Origin: an uncultured Eubacteriales bacterium
GTDB lineage: Bacteria; Bacillota; Clostridia; Christensenellales; CAG-917
Direction of reading: 5' to 3'
Length of the DNA stretch: 64,000 bases
Assembly (NCBI GenBank): GCA_900549225.1
Contig: URNP01000005.1
Span: 1-64,000, forward strand
Of the stretch, positions 1 through 10,541 are shown one piece after another; position 1 is the stretch's first letter, and every line of letters begins with the position of its first letter. The notes under the pieces were generated by a model. That model did no database searches, was not told the origin of the DNA, and saw only the letters and a list, made by a program, of their open reading frames with translations. The translations under genes were made by a program, and so were the position numbers.

Positions 1-212
1 GCCGTTGCGGCTCGTGTTCCGTCTCCGAAGGGGCAAATTTCGTGTATAAGTAGGCTTCGAATAAGTTTTGATGGGGCAATGGGGCTTGTGTGCGACGAGT
101 TCGGTGCTCATAGGCTCGCCGCCGTTGCGGCTCGTGTTCCGTCTTCGAAGGGGCAAATTCCGTGTATAAGTAGGCTTCGAACAAGTTTTGATGGGGCAAT
201 GGGGCTTGTGTG
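1..212. repeat. 120-bp tandem repeat, about 1.8 copies
   Basis: Bases 1-120 and 121-212 are the same unit with three substitutions over 92 aligned bases. The second copy breaks off at 213, and the first copy starts at the window edge, so the array probably continues to the left. The unit has no clear coding frame shared by both copies. It could be the end of a longer intergenic satellite or a degraded repeat-protein gene. Confidence 0.85.
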
Positions 213-253
213 GTTATGGAATGTAGCACAAGCAATTTATATGTGTAAAATTG

Positions 254-282
254 TTGCACTTTTTGTACGTTTTTGTTATAAT
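254..282 (+). promoter_or_regulatory. Sigma-A-type promoter in the 213-510 spacer
   Basis: TTGCAC at 254-259 and TATAAT at 277-282 are separated by exactly 17 bases, so transcription would start near 289. The first supported gene downstream begins at 511, which leaves a leader of about 220 nt. Apart from this promoter I see no clear feature between 213 and 510. Confidence 0.55.
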
Positions 283-510
283 ATAAAAAATAATAGATAT
301 TTATGTCGTAAAAGTACGAGAAATCGAAGGGATGCGCGGCGGAGTTTTGATGACTTATCATCAAAAAATCCGAAAATCCGTCAAAGCATTGCTAAACGAG
401 CGTTCGATGAGTTGCAAATCTTCGGATTTGCGGCATCGAGGGCAAAATCGGCGCGATAGGCGAGGGGACGAGCCGTATGCGACGAATGGGATTGTAAAGG
501 GTCAAAAAGT

Positions 511-1023
511 ATGAGAGGTGTGTTTGCCGTTGGATTCGGCGTGATTGCGTGCATACAGATTATATTCGCAATTGCGGAAGTGTCCGGCAACGTGATGAAA
601 GTCAACGAAAGAGTGCGCGGCATACTTATGCGGGTTTTCAGAAGACTGCGCAAGTTTTTCTATTTGCTTGACGTGGCATATCTTTTGGCAGTGCTTTTCG
701 TGTTTTCCTTCACGGACGTGCGCACTCTCATTTTGGAAAACATTTCACAAAACACAATCGAAGCCACGAGAGTGGCAGTGAAAGGCATCTTTGGCACGAA
801 CTCGTTTATGGTGCTGCTGTATATGGCGATCATAGGCGTGACGGAAGCGTTGAGCATCATCGTGGTGACGGCGGTTGCGTGCTGTATCGTGATGGCGATT
901 GCTTTCACGTATGAGTTTGAAACAGAAAGCGCTCAAGTCGAAAACGACGAGCGCACGAATAAAATTGAAAAAAGTTTTGCGATTGAAAAACCGTTTTCAG
1001 TCAATTTGAGATTGAACATTTGA
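511..1023 (+). CDS. Small multi-pass membrane protein, unknown function
   Basis: A 170-residue protein with three or four hydrophobic segments: residues about 3-24, 50-70 and a long stretch at about 98-136 that could be a hairpin of two helices. The C-terminal 35 residues are charged and probably cytoplasmic. I do not recognise a family. The start is an ATG whose A overlaps the TGA of a short upstream frame; the ribosome binding site (AAAGGG about 12 bases upstream) is weak. It lies 238 bases ahead of the giant surface protein on the same strand, but nothing ties the two functionally. Confidence 0.5.
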   Translation: MRGVFAVGFGVIACIQIIFAIAEVSGNVMKVNERVRGILMRVFRRLRKFFYLLDVAYLLAVLFVFSFTDVRTLILENISQNTIEATRVAVKGIFGTNSFMVLLYMAIIGVTEALSIIVVTAVACCIVMAIAFTYEFETESAQVENDERTNKIEKSFAIEKPFSVNLRLNI

Positions 1024-1261
1024 TATTTTCCTCTAAAAAATGCGTGTATTATGACAAGCGGACGAGAGTTTTCACGGTGTGGTGAAAACGGTTTCGGATC
1101 GGCTTGGATTTCGCATTATGTGGACAATTTTCAGCAAAAAACAAGAGAAAAAATAAAACAATTTTGGCACGCCTATGCGTGCAAGTTACGCATTTACGGG
1201 TTTTCGGCAGAAATTGTTGAAAACGTGAAAAAACAAGAACTTGGAGGAGTTTTTGAAAATT

Positions 1262-4200
1262 ATGACAAGAAAAAGAAGATTAAGTTTTGCGAGCGTGTTG
1301 GCGCTCGCCACAGCAGTGCTCCTGTTGACCACTGCTGTGGTATGCGTTGCGGACGTCCGCAACGCATACGCAGGCGACGCAACCGCGTCGGTATCGGTGT
1401 GGGACGGCACGAGCAGTGATACGAGTTGTTACTCGTTTGCGACAAATGAAATCGTAATAAACAGTGCCGCTCAACTCAGAGGCATTGCCGATATGTCAAA
1501 CAACGGATTTGACTTCTCGCCGTACACAATCAGACTTAACACAGATATTGATTTGAACGGCAAAGACTGGATTCCGTTCACAAACTACGGCGGTGTGTTT
1601 GACGGCCAAGGGCACACTATTTCAAACGGCAATATAAAAGCCTCCGATGATGACGGCACAGGCTTTTTCGGAAGATTGGGCAAAGTGACAACAATCAAAG
1701 ACCTCGTTTTCAAAAAGATGACGACAAGGTCAGATACATTTTACAGACTAGCACTTGTTGCAGGCTCAAATAGTGCCAACGGGACAACATTTGATAATGT
1801 TGATCTATACAATTGTCAAGTGCGTGGTAGGACTGATTGGAAAAATGAATATGGCACGGCGGGATTTTTTATGTCGAATAGTACTGGAGCAATAATGGTG
1901 AAAGACTGCGATGTAAAGTATTGTCTACTTGAAGCTGGCACACCAAATGGAATTGCTTACTCAATAGATGGAGATTATCAAAGCCAAATCATTAACACGA
2001 CAATCACTGACTCTTTCTTTATTAATAAGGGGGCGTCAAGAGGCGGTGTTTTTACAAAAAACGGCAATGATAACACACTATTGTTTGGTTGTTATTCAAA
2101 TTTTAGCGAAGGATTGTCGCTAAACGGTCTTGAAAATGAGTTTTCAGAAGAACAAAAACAACTCATTTCAGAAAATTTGAGTTCGACTATTATTAATTAC
2201 GCAGATGGTTGCGAAGAAATTAATAGCAGGATTAGAGTTGATGATATTGACTTGTCAACGGCACTAATAGAAGATGGTGCAGTAAGTATCATTGCAACTT
2301 CGGCAAAAAGTTTTACTATTGAACTTGCTGCTGAAAGCGAAATCTCGGTAACACTAGACGGAGATACACGCACGGTTGTGGGAAAAGAATATACATGTGA
2401 CCTAGTGAAAGGTTTTCATTGTATCACTTATACTTATACGTCACTTGGAAAAACTTATACGAATAGTGTTTTAGTAGGCATTGGAGATTTGTTTGAAATC
2501 TGTGATAGTGATGGAAGTGTTATAACGAAAGATGGTTTGACAGTTACCACTACTTCTTATGCGAAGGGTTATGTAATAAAGCAAATTGTCAATAACGATC
2601 AAGTTTCTTTTACCGTAAATGGAAGTAGCATACCTACAAGTGGTGTTGAATTGATAAATACTGGAAGTGATTTGGGCTTTTTCACTACAATTACAGTTTC
2701 ATACAATGGAAAACAGTACGAGATACAATGTAGCGTCAGGAAAAGTGGTGTAACTATCAGTGGAGCCGGTGCAAATCCGTGGGTGTTTATTTCTAAAGAT
2801 GCTTATTATTATAAGTCAACCTCACAAGGAAAATCCAATTCGTCAAGCGAAGTTGTATTTTCTTTAGAGCCTGGCTATAAGCTATCTTTTGATTATACAA
2901 ATTCGTCAGAGGTAAGTTGGGATTATTTGACTATTTATAAACCTGATGGTTCTTCAATTTCAACAAAAGACTTGGGCTGCACTCTTACAGAAGATGCTGA
3001 GATATTAAGCGATGCAACTGTTTGGACGAGATTTGAATATAATAACGATTCTGAAAATACCGTGCAAATAAAGGCTGTTTATACAAAAGATGGAAGTGGT
3101 GATACGGGCACCGATGCAGCATATATACGGAATATTGCTTTTTCAAAAGAATCAAGCAGCACAACAACACCAACGGAATCCACTCATACCGTAATTATTG
3201 AAACAGTTGGAAATGGTTTCGTTGAAAATATAATTGACTTTAAAAAAGAGCACATCACTGAAACTTTTACTGCAAAAGTTGGTGAAAAAATTCAGCTTTA
3301 TGGTAGAGCAGACGTCAATAGCACAAATGAGTTTGTAGGATATCAAATCAAAAATGCAGACGGCACTTGGGGTGAACTTATCAAATCAAATGGCGATATT
3401 TTTACCGTGACAAGCAATATGTATTTCCGCTTTGTTTTCTCGCAAAGAGTTCCTATTCTTGGAGTTATGGATTATACGCTTACGACTAACGGTGTCGCGA
3501 CAAAAGGCGTTGTAGGTCATGCTCAAAAGATATCTATAAATAAGTTGATGCCAAACACACAACTCATTTTCTCAACACCAATTATTGCGGGCGTTTCGGG
3601 AAGAGTGTACGACAGTGTCAAGGGAACGGAAGAAGAGTTGCAGATCGATAACAACGCTTATTTCTACACAATTGACGACGTTTCGACAAGCCGTACGATC
3701 AAGTTTATTTATGAGAAAGAAGGCTGTGCAACAACTGAGTTTGTCGTGTACGTGTCTTTTGAAGCGGATATCAATTCTTATTTGATTGCAAACGGCTCAA
3801 AGCCGATCGAAGTTATCAATAATGATGACATCAACTATCAATATAACTCGTCTCTTTCTACAAGCGAAAGATTTGCCTATATATCTTCGCTTAGCAAGAA
3901 GAATAGGTCTTCATCTGTTTCAAACATAGGCTTCAAAGTGCAAGGCCAAGGTGTTCTCGTATTCGATTACTATATCAATTCCGAAGACCGAGGCGAAACT
4001 GAAAAGTATGGTACAAAACATACCGGCGATAGAGCGCTTTACGGCATTAATCAACGCATTTCGTGGGGAATGATGGTAGATTATTTGAGTGATAACAGTT
4101 ACGGATATATCAATCCTTCTTATACCTCTACTGTCGGTTATCTCGGCGCTGCACTCGGAACGGTTGATTTCAGCAAGTGCCAAGGTCAACTCGGTTGGCA

Positions 4201-7200
4201 ACGCGTTTCAATTCCTGTTTCGGCAAGCAGTGACAATGAATATAACACGGTTTATATCGCATACGTCAAGGACTGGGAAGATACAATTGAAACGGAAGAT
4301 ACTTTTGCAATTGCAAACGTTATGTTCGTTCAAGGCAACTTCAACGTTTCATTCAGCACCAATACTTCAACGGGCAGCGTGAGCGCAACCGCAAACGGTT
4401 CTCAAATTACAAGCGGTCAATCGGTCGGCGCAGGTTCTCTTATTACTCTCACCGCAACGGATTCCGATTCGAGTGCAAGATTCGTCGGTTGGTATAACGG
4501 AGAAAAACTGGTTAGCAAAAACAGAACTATCAATTTCGGTCTCGGAAACGAAATCAATTATCAAGCAGTGTTTGCAAACAGCCAAAATCCGTACGTTGTA
4601 AACAACAAGACGTTTGCAACTCTTTCTGACGCGGTTTCAAGCATAGGAAGTAAACAAGGACTTGTAAGATTGCTCGCAAACGCACAAGAGGACAATATAA
4701 ACGTTCCCTCCAACGTAACGTTGTTGCTCGTATACTCTGCTGACGACGAAGAAGGTTTGCTTGTCGGCGGCGGAAATGATCGCGTGAGTTGGAATTGCGG
4801 CGTAGATCCGTACGTCACTCTCACCGTCAACGGCAAACTCACCCTCAACGGCAAACTTATCGTCGGCGGTGTGCAACACAAGGCGGATCAATCCGCTCAA
4901 GGTCACACTTCGGGTGCTTACGCTCAAATGGTCGTCAACGGCAGCGTTGAGATCGCAAACGGCGGTTATCTTGACGTGATCGGAAGAGTGACGGGCAACG
5001 GCACGATCACCGCAGTGAATGGCGCAACGCTCCGTCAACCGTTCACAGTCAACAACTACGCAGGCGGTACGAATACGTACGCTTTGTATAACGCAAATCA
5101 ATTCCCGTTCGTGCAGTTTGCTACGATCAACGTCGAGTGCAAGCAGATCGTCAATCACGGCGCAAAAGTGATCGGCTCAACGTCGCTCTACTTCTGGTCG
5201 AGCATCACAACGCAGGACGTCGTGCTTGTGGACAGCATCTCCAACAAGGCAACTTCGGGCGAAGGCGCGCTCATCTGGCTTGAGGAAAACAGCCGCCTCG
5301 AAATTTCCTACGACTCCAGCAAGAAAATAGACGCAAAGGTCGGCAACATCCACCTCGGTGACTTCGGCGTGACCACTATCGACGTATACGGAAAGATCAC
5401 CGCAGGCGAATTCAGTCTGCAAGGCTACGGAAGCGGTGAGATGGTGCTTGCAATTCCGTACACCTACAACTTCAATATCAAGAACCGCGCAACCGTCACA
5501 ATCGATCAGGCATACAAGATTATGCCCGGCGCAATCGTCACGATTGAAAACGGTGCAACCGTCAATATCACCGAAAACGGCAAACTCTACGTTTACGACG
5601 GCTTGTATCAATCAAGCAAGGATGGCAAACGTTATCCGTATTACGACGAACTCGAAGGCTACGGCTTTGCAAAGAGCGGTATGCTTATCGTCAACGGTAC
5701 GCTCAATATCAACGGCGTGTTTGCAGGTATCGCCCAAACCGTTGAGGGCGGCGAGATCAACGTCGGCGCAAACGCAAACGTCGCAAATCAAACTATCGTC
5801 GAGGGTTGCAACGACGGTTACGACTACAATATGGCAACCTTCGATATGAGCGGCCGCGTGTACGGCGTCAACGGTTTTGTCAACCTCGAAAAAGGCAAGA
5901 CCTACAGAACGTTCGCAAACAATGCGTTCACTCTCAACTCGTTCACCAATAAATACTGGGTCGGCAGAAAAGACTCATGCAGTGAACAAGAGTTCACACT
6001 CACTTGTAATCAGGCAATGCAAGGCAGATTTGCAGAGTGGAACGGACAAAATTTCGTGCTTACGCTCACGTTCTATATCGGCACTGAACAGGCTGACGTC
6101 ATCGTAAACGTCAACGGTAGCGACTATAAAACAGATTCAAATGGCAAATTTACTTGCTCGGTTGAAGTCGCAAACGCAACCGATTCGATCAAGTATTACA
6201 CCAAGAACGTTTACACGGCAGTGAAGAGCCAAACGCTCGTTTTGGATCAAGAAATGCAAACCCTTACGCACGTTGCAAGCGGCGTTGCTCTTAATAATGA
6301 TAACGTGTACACGCGCGTGTACGATAAGGACGGAGGACTCGTTCAAGACTTCAACCTCCTTGCAACCGTGTCCTTCTACGGCACGACCGATACCGAAAAC
6401 GTTGCTTTGAGTTTTGACGAAAGCGCACTCGATTCGTCCGTATACGTCAACAATGACGTTGCGCTCACGAATAGTTCGCTCGTAAACAGCCTCCACGCAA
6501 GATTGAACGTTGTTGGCAGTGACGTCGCTCAATTCATCGACGACGTGAACAACCTCAAAAACGCAGACGATATCGTCGCAAGAGCAAACGAACTTTATAC
6601 GACTTACGGAACGCTTCTTAAGAAAGGCACGGGCGACGACGTTGCATTTATCACAGCCTATTTGAACGGATATATCGGATTTGCAAGCAATATCGTCAAA
6701 GAAATCGCCATCAGTTCTGCGACGTACGGAGCCGGTGAAGTCAACGTGCAAATCACTTATATCAACGGCACTACCGCAACCGAAACCGCTACACTCTCCG
6801 ATTGGAGAATGGACGCTTCGAGAATCGTGGCAACGGCAACTTTGGCATGCGATTATCAAGGCGCAAAGTACAATGTCACGAACACTTGCGACGGAAGCAA
6901 GAAAGAAGTTGCGCTCAACGCATTCACCGCAGACAGCGCAGTCTACGACGGCAATATGCACGCCGTGACGGCAACGCTTTCGGGACTTGCGAACTTTGAT
7001 AACGACACGCTCGTTTACGCAACGGCAACGTTTGGCAAGGACGCGGGCGAATACAACGTTACGTTTGAACTCGCAGGCGAAAAGGCTGTGTTCTATACGC
7101 TTACGGGCAATAAGACGCACACTTGCACCGTTTCCGCAAAGGATATCACCGTAACCGTAAACGATGCGCAAGCGATCAAGGACAAGACGGAAACTATCGT

Positions 7201-9889
7201 GTTGGTTGCAAACGCAAGCGGTAACGTGGACGAGATCACATTCACTTTTGCAATCTACAAGGGTGAAACGCTTGTGGCAACCGTTGGTAAAGACGGCAAA
7301 GTTACGCTCGCAGACGGACAATCGCTCGCATTGGGCGAATACACCGTAAAAGCGGTTACGGACAACGCAAACTACAATATCGCAAGCCAAACGGCAGGCA
7401 CGTTGAAGATCGTGGAAGCAAACGACTACTACAACGTAGACTTCAATCTCGGCGGAACGAGCAAGGTCTACGACGGCAACGTGCTTGCGGTCAACCCAAT
7501 CGTCAAGGTCAAAGCAACGGGTGCGCTTGTAGACGCAAGCAAGTATAGCGTGTCCGTAACGGGTAAAGGAACGCAAATTCTCGAAGCAGGCACTTATCAG
7601 ATCGTCGTAACATTGGACGGCGAAACCATCGCACAAGAGAGTTTCAACGTCACCGCAAAGGACGTCACCGTGACTATCAAGCCGCAATCTTCGGTGTACG
7701 GCGAGGATATCAACGTTGATCAAACCGCTTATACGGCAAGCGGAGTCGTTGGCAACGACGATCTCGGCATTACGCTCGCCAAAGCCGACGGAAGAAACGC
7801 AGGCAAGTACGATATAGTGGGCGCATGGAACAATCACAACTACAAAGTCACGTTCGTAGGCGGCGAGAAAGCGTACGAAATCACCGCAAAGGCAATCGTC
7901 GTCGAGATCGAGAACAAAGAGAGTTTCTACGGTGAGAAAGACGCCGTGTTGAGCGCAAAACTCAAGGGTAGTCTCGCATACACCGATTCGTTCGATTCTC
8001 TGGGAATCAAACTCGTAAGAGCGACGGGCAAGAATGCGGGCACTTATGCAATCTCGCTGGATAGTTGGACGAACGAAAACTATACTATCACGGCAGAAAA
8101 CGCAACATACACCGTTAAGAAGTTGGCATTGAGAGCGATCGTGGCAAACGCAACGAGCGTGTACGGAGATATGCTTGCAAAACTCACGTTTACTATAGAA
8201 GGTAAATTCGCAGAGGGCGAGAGTGTAGACGTACTCAACGCAAAACTTTCAATAGGCAACGCAAAGAACGCAGGCACGTACGCTATCGAGTTTGCTTACG
8301 ACAACGCAAACTATGACGTGAACGCAACGAAAGCAACGTACACGATAACCAAGAGAGAAGTAACGCTTCGCGTGCTTGACGCAACGAGCGTGTACGGAAA
8401 TCCGGATGCGGCATTCACCGTCAGCATCACTAAAGGCACTATGGCGGAAGGCGAAGACGCACAATCTCTCGTTTCTATCACGAGAGCGGAGGGCAGAAAC
8501 GTCGGAACGTACGCAATCACCGCAACGAAGGCAGACAACGCAAACTACGACGTAACGCTCGTATACACGGGTGCAACGAATTCCGTGTACACTATAACCA
8601 AGCGCCCCGTAACCGTAACGGTGAAGAACGCAGACTTGCCCTATACGGCAAGTTGGGCAGAACTCAACTCGGCGTTGAGCTACGAATCTAACGTGCTCGC
8701 AGGCGACGAACTCAACGTAAGATTGTTCGTGCTTGTTGGCGGAGTTGAACTCACGGCAGACAACTTCGGAAGCATGTTTGCAGGCGGCACGCACGTGATA
8801 AGCGCAAGCATAGACAACGACAACTACGAACTCAGCGCCGTGAACGGCACTCTTACGGTTGGCTTGCCCGTTGTATCTCTTACTAACGAAGCAAGCGGAA
8901 TCACGAGAGTGTACGGAGATACGCAGAACGTGTTCAATTGGCGCACTATGCTTACGGGCTATCTTGCGTCCGCAACGGATAGTACGTTCAGGGCAGTGTT
9001 CTACAGCGCAAGCGATCTCACGACGCCTGTGGATATAGCAACGGCAGGCGCAGGCTCATACAAGATGCAGATAGAGATAGTGCACGCAACGGCATACGCG
9101 TTTGCAGACGGAAATAGCAAGTCCGAACTCGTGGACGTAACCGTTGAGAAGAAGGATCTTACGGAATCCATAGTTATAACACTTAGCGGACTCACGGACG
9201 GCGGATATTTGGTGTTCTCGTACGGTTTGAGTATAGACGCAAGCGTAACGGACTACGACGACGTAGATATCTTGAAGGTACTCACCAAAGACGGGGAGAG
9301 CGCAACGGAAATAGACGCAGTGGGCGCATACGAATACACTGCGACGATTCAAAGCGCAAATTACAAAGGCGCAAAGACACTGCAATTCAAGGTTGTGAAC
9401 TCTGCGGAAGACAAGATAGAAGATCTGAAGAAGTATGCGGAAGTCGAGTTCCTCACGAGAGCGCAGTATGCGGAAGCGAAAGCGCTTTTGGATAGCGTGA
9501 ACGAAGACGATACTTTGCAGATAAACGACGACGCGGAAGCAAAAGCGAATTATGCAAACGTAGAAGCGCTTTGTGCGAACTATGCAAAGGTAGCGACGAA
9601 TCTGGACGAGATAAAGGATATGTTGGACGCATATGCGGAAGGCGAGAGCAAGAAACTCATAGAAGCGCACGATTATATCGTTGCTTTGGACGAAGAGAAA
9701 CTAGCGCTTGTGAAGCAGAGTGAAGAAGGCAAGGCGTACCAAGAGGCATGGCAAGCGGCAAGAGCGGAAGGCGCAGAAGCGACTGAGATAGCGAACAAGG
9801 TAAGAGATAACGTTTTGTTCGGAGTAGTTGCGGCAGTGAGCGCATTGCTTGCAATGGCGTACGTAGCGTTTGGCAAGTTCAGAGTCTGA
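1262..9889 (+). CDS. Giant secreted, membrane-anchored multi-repeat surface protein
   Basis: About 2,875 residues. ATG 1262 is chosen because GGAGGAG lies at 1243-1249; an in-frame TTG at 1241 precedes that site. The N-terminus is a Sec signal peptide (basic MTRKRR, hydrophobic core, likely cleavage after AYA). Next comes a GLUG/beta-helix-like segment (GGVFDGQGHTI), then InlB-type B-repeat-like modules (FVGWYNGEK near residue 1080). A long beta-helix-like region with many NG turns follows. Two YDG-type modules and four MBG-type repeats come next, the latter with SVYG/SFYG starts at residues 2144, 2221, 2299 and 2376 (77-78-residue period). A helical stalk and one C-terminal membrane helix with a short basic tail end the protein. 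There is no LPXTG motif. An adhesin or envelope scaffold is likely. It heads a cluster with a lipoprotein and an ABC exporter. Confidence 0.85.
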   Translation: MTRKRRLSFASVLALATAVLLLTTAVVCVADVRNAYAGDATASVSVWDGTSSDTSCYSFATNEIVINSAAQLRGIADMSNNGFDFSPYTIRLNTDIDLNGKDWIPFTNYGGVFDGQGHTISNGNIKASDDDGTGFFGRLGKVTTIKDLVFKKMTTRSDTFYRLALVAGSNSANGTTFDNVDLYNCQVRGRTDWKNEYGTAGFFMSNSTGAIMVKDCDVKYCLLEAGTPNGIAYSIDGDYQSQIINTTITDSFFINKGASRGGVFTKNGNDNTLLFGCYSNFSEGLSLNGLENEFSEEQKQLISENLSSTIINYADGCEEINSRIRVDDIDLSTALIEDGAVSIIATSAKSFTIELAAESEISVTLDGDTRTVVGKEYTCDLVKGFHCITYTYTSLGKTYTNSVLVGIGDLFEICDSDGSVITKDGLTVTTTSYAKGYVIKQIVNNDQVSFTVNGSSIPTSGVELINTGSDLGFFTTITVSYNGKQYEIQCSVRKSGVTISGAGANPWVFISKDAYYYKSTSQGKSNSSSEVVFSLEPGYKLSFDYTNSSEVSWDYLTIYKPDGSSISTKDLGCTLTEDAEILSDATVWTRFEYNNDSENTVQIKAVYTKDGSGDTGTDAAYIRNIAFSKESSSTTTPTESTHTVIIETVGNGFVENIIDFKKEHITETFTAKVGEKIQLYGRADVNSTNEFVGYQIKNADGTWGELIKSNGDIFTVTSNMYFRFVFSQRVPILGVMDYTLTTNGVATKGVVGHAQKISINKLMPNTQLIFSTPIIAGVSGRVYDSVKGTEEELQIDNNAYFYTIDDVSTSRTIKFIYEKEGCATTEFVVYVSFEADINSYLIANGSKPIEVINNDDINYQYNSSLSTSERFAYISSLSKKNRSSSVSNIGFKVQGQGVLVFDYYINSEDRGETEKYGTKHTGDRALYGINQRISWGMMVDYLSDNSYGYINPSYTSTVGYLGAALGTVDFSKCQGQLGWQRVSIPVSASSDNEYNTVYIAYVKDWEDTIETEDTFAIANVMFVQGNFNVSFSTNTSTGSVSATANGSQITSGQSVGAGSLITLTATDSDSSARFVGWYNGEKLVSKNRTINFGLGNEINYQAVFANSQNPYVVNNKTFATLSDAVSSIGSKQGLVRLLANAQEDNINVPSNVTLLLVYSADDEEGLLVGGGNDRVSWNCGVDPYVTLTVNGKLTLNGKLIVGGVQHKADQSAQGHTSGAYAQMVVNGSVEIANGGYLDVIGRVTGNGTITAVNGATLRQPFTVNNYAGGTNTYALYNANQFPFVQFATINVECKQIVNHGAKVIGSTSLYFWSSITTQDVVLVDSISNKATSGEGALIWLEENSRLEISYDSSKKIDAKVGNIHLGDFGVTTIDVYGKITAGEFSLQGYGSGEMVLAIPYTYNFNIKNRATVTIDQAYKIMPGAIVTIENGATVNITENGKLYVYDGLYQSSKDGKRYPYYDELEGYGFAKSGMLIVNGTLNINGVFAGIAQTVEGGEINVGANANVANQTIVEGCNDGYDYNMATFDMSGRVYGVNGFVNLEKGKTYRTFANNAFTLNSFTNKYWVGRKDSCSEQEFTLTCNQAMQGRFAEWNGQNFVLTLTFYIGTEQADVIVNVNGSDYKTDSNGKFTCSVEVANATDSIKYYTKNVYTAVKSQTLVLDQEMQTLTHVASGVALNNDNVYTRVYDKDGGLVQDFNLLATVSFYGTTDTENVALSFDESALDSSVYVNNDVALTNSSLVNSLHARLNVVGSDVAQFIDDVNNLKNADDIVARANELYTTYGTLLKKGTGDDVAFITAYLNGYIGFASNIVKEIAISSATYGAGEVNVQITYINGTTATETATLSDWRMDASRIVATATLACDYQGAKYNVTNTCDGSKKEVALNAFTADSAVYDGNMHAVTATLSGLANFDNDTLVYATATFGKDAGEYNVTFELAGEKAVFYTLTGNKTHTCTVSAKDITVTVNDAQAIKDKTETIVLVANASGNVDEITFTFAIYKGETLVATVGKDGKVTLADGQSLALGEYTVKAVTDNANYNIASQTAGTLKIVEANDYYNVDFNLGGTSKVYDGNVLAVNPIVKVKATGALVDASKYSVSVTGKGTQILEAGTYQIVVTLDGETIAQESFNVTAKDVTVTIKPQSSVYGEDINVDQTAYTASGVVGNDDLGITLAKADGRNAGKYDIVGAWNNHNYKVTFVGGEKAYEITAKAIVVEIENKESFYGEKDAVLSAKLKGSLAYTDSFDSLGIKLVRATGKNAGTYAISLDSWTNENYTITAENATYTVKKLALRAIVANATSVYGDMLAKLTFTIEGKFAEGESVDVLNAKLSIGNAKNAGTYAIEFAYDNANYDVNATKATYTITKREVTLRVLDATSVYGNPDAAFTVSITKGTMAEGEDAQSLVSITRAEGRNVGTYAITATKADNANYDVTLVYTGATNSVYTITKRPVTVTVKNADLPYTASWAELNSALSYESNVLAGDELNVRLFVLVGGVELTADNFGSMFAGGTHVISASIDNDNYELSAVNGTLTVGLPVVSLTNEASGITRVYGDTQNVFNWRTMLTGYLASATDSTFRAVFYSASDLTTPVDIATAGAGSYKMQIEIVHATAYAFADGNSKSELVDVTVEKKDLTESIVITLSGLTDGGYLVFSYGLSIDASVTDYDDVDILKVLTKDGESATEIDAVGAYEYTATIQSANYKGAKTLQFKVVNSAEDKIEDLKKYAEVEFLTRAQYAEAKALLDSVNEDDTLQINDDAEAKANYANVEALCANYAKVATNLDEIKDMLDAYAEGESKKLIEAHDYIVALDEEKLALVKQSEEGKAYQEAWQAARAEGAEATEIANKVRDNVLFGVVAAVSALLAMAYVAFGKFRV

Positions 9890-9904
9890 TAGGAGGAATG
9901 AAAA

Positions 9905-10468
9905 ATGAAACGCAGAAATATAGCGATAATAATCTTGATGCTGCTGATTACCGTTTTGACACTGGCGGCGTGCAACGACACGACGCAAGGGGACAAACTT
10001 GCGTGGGTAGACGCATTGAGCAAAGGCAGTGAAGCAAAGAGCGTGGAATACGCGCAAAGCGTGACGAAAGGCGAAACGTTGCTTACCTCTTGCGAGCAGA
10101 AGTACGCGAAGGGCGAAACGAACTGGACGTACGAGAAGACGGAAAAGGCGTTGAGTGAAGACGCATACGCAAGCGACGCGTACACCGAAACGGTAACGAG
10201 CGGAAGCGTGGACAATGCCCCGATACTTCAACTTGAAAAGAGCATGGTTGAGAGCTTCGAGGAGAAAGGAGAAGAGGAAAAAGAGTACGCAGTGAAGTTG
10301 TTTGCGGACAAGGTGAAGACGTTCCTTAAACTTAGCGACGCGGAAGCGGCGAAGGTGAGCGGAGTGAAACTTGTGATAACGGTAACAAACGACAGAGTGA
10401 CGAGCGTAACGCTTGAGTACAAGATTTCCGACACGAGCGTACAACAAACCCTGAAGTACGCTTATTGA
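9905..10468 (+). CDS. Small lipoprotein of the surface-protein cluster
   Basis: 187 residues starting at an ATG behind AGGAGG (9891-9896), 15 bases after the giant surface gene, so co-transcription is likely. The N-terminus is a classic lipoprotein signal: KRR, a hydrophobic core and the lipobox LAAC, with Cys23 as the lipidated residue. The mature part is hydrophilic and rich in Lys, Glu and Thr, with a C-terminal beta-strand-like segment. I do not recognise the domain. Position suggests a partner of the giant surface protein or of the ABC exporter downstream. Confidence 0.8.
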   Translation: MKRRNIAIIILMLLITVLTLAACNDTTQGDKLAWVDALSKGSEAKSVEYAQSVTKGETLLTSCEQKYAKGETNWTYEKTEKALSEDAYASDAYTETVTSGSVDNAPILQLEKSMVESFEEKGEEEKEYAVKLFADKVKTFLKLSDAEAAKVSGVKLVITVTNDRVTSVTLEYKISDTSVQQTLKYAY

Positions 10469-10482
10469 CAAAAAACAGCGCT

Positions 10483-10512
10483 TATGCGCCGAGGTTTTTC
10501 CCTCGGCGCATA
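10483..10512. other. Perfect 12-bp intergenic hairpin
   Basis: TATGCGCCGAGG at 10483-10494 pairs with CCTCGGCGCATA at 10501-10512 around a six-base loop. There is no T-run after it on the plus strand (the next bases are GGCAAAAAAAC), so it is not a standard terminator for the lipoprotein gene. It may stabilise mRNA ends or reduce expression between lipoprotein and ABC genes. Confidence 0.6.
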
Positions 10513-10541
10513 GGCAAAAAAACAATATAAGAGAGCAACAA

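Noticed and set aside
332..514. 60-codon frame ending in an ATGA overlap with the gene at 511
   Set aside because: The product is Arg/Gly-rich without a fold-like pattern and has no clear ribosome binding site; the overlap alone is weak evidence.
6137..7837. 566-codon open frame on the minus strand inside the giant surface gene
   Set aside because: It is antisense to a well-supported gene; repeated, codon-biased sequence (GAC/GTC-rich) leaves the opposite strand free of stops. The product is Cys/Val/Arg-rich with no start signal.
10483..10512. Hairpin read as terminator of the lipoprotein gene
   Set aside because: The stem is strong but no T-run follows on the plus strand, so I list it only as a hairpin.
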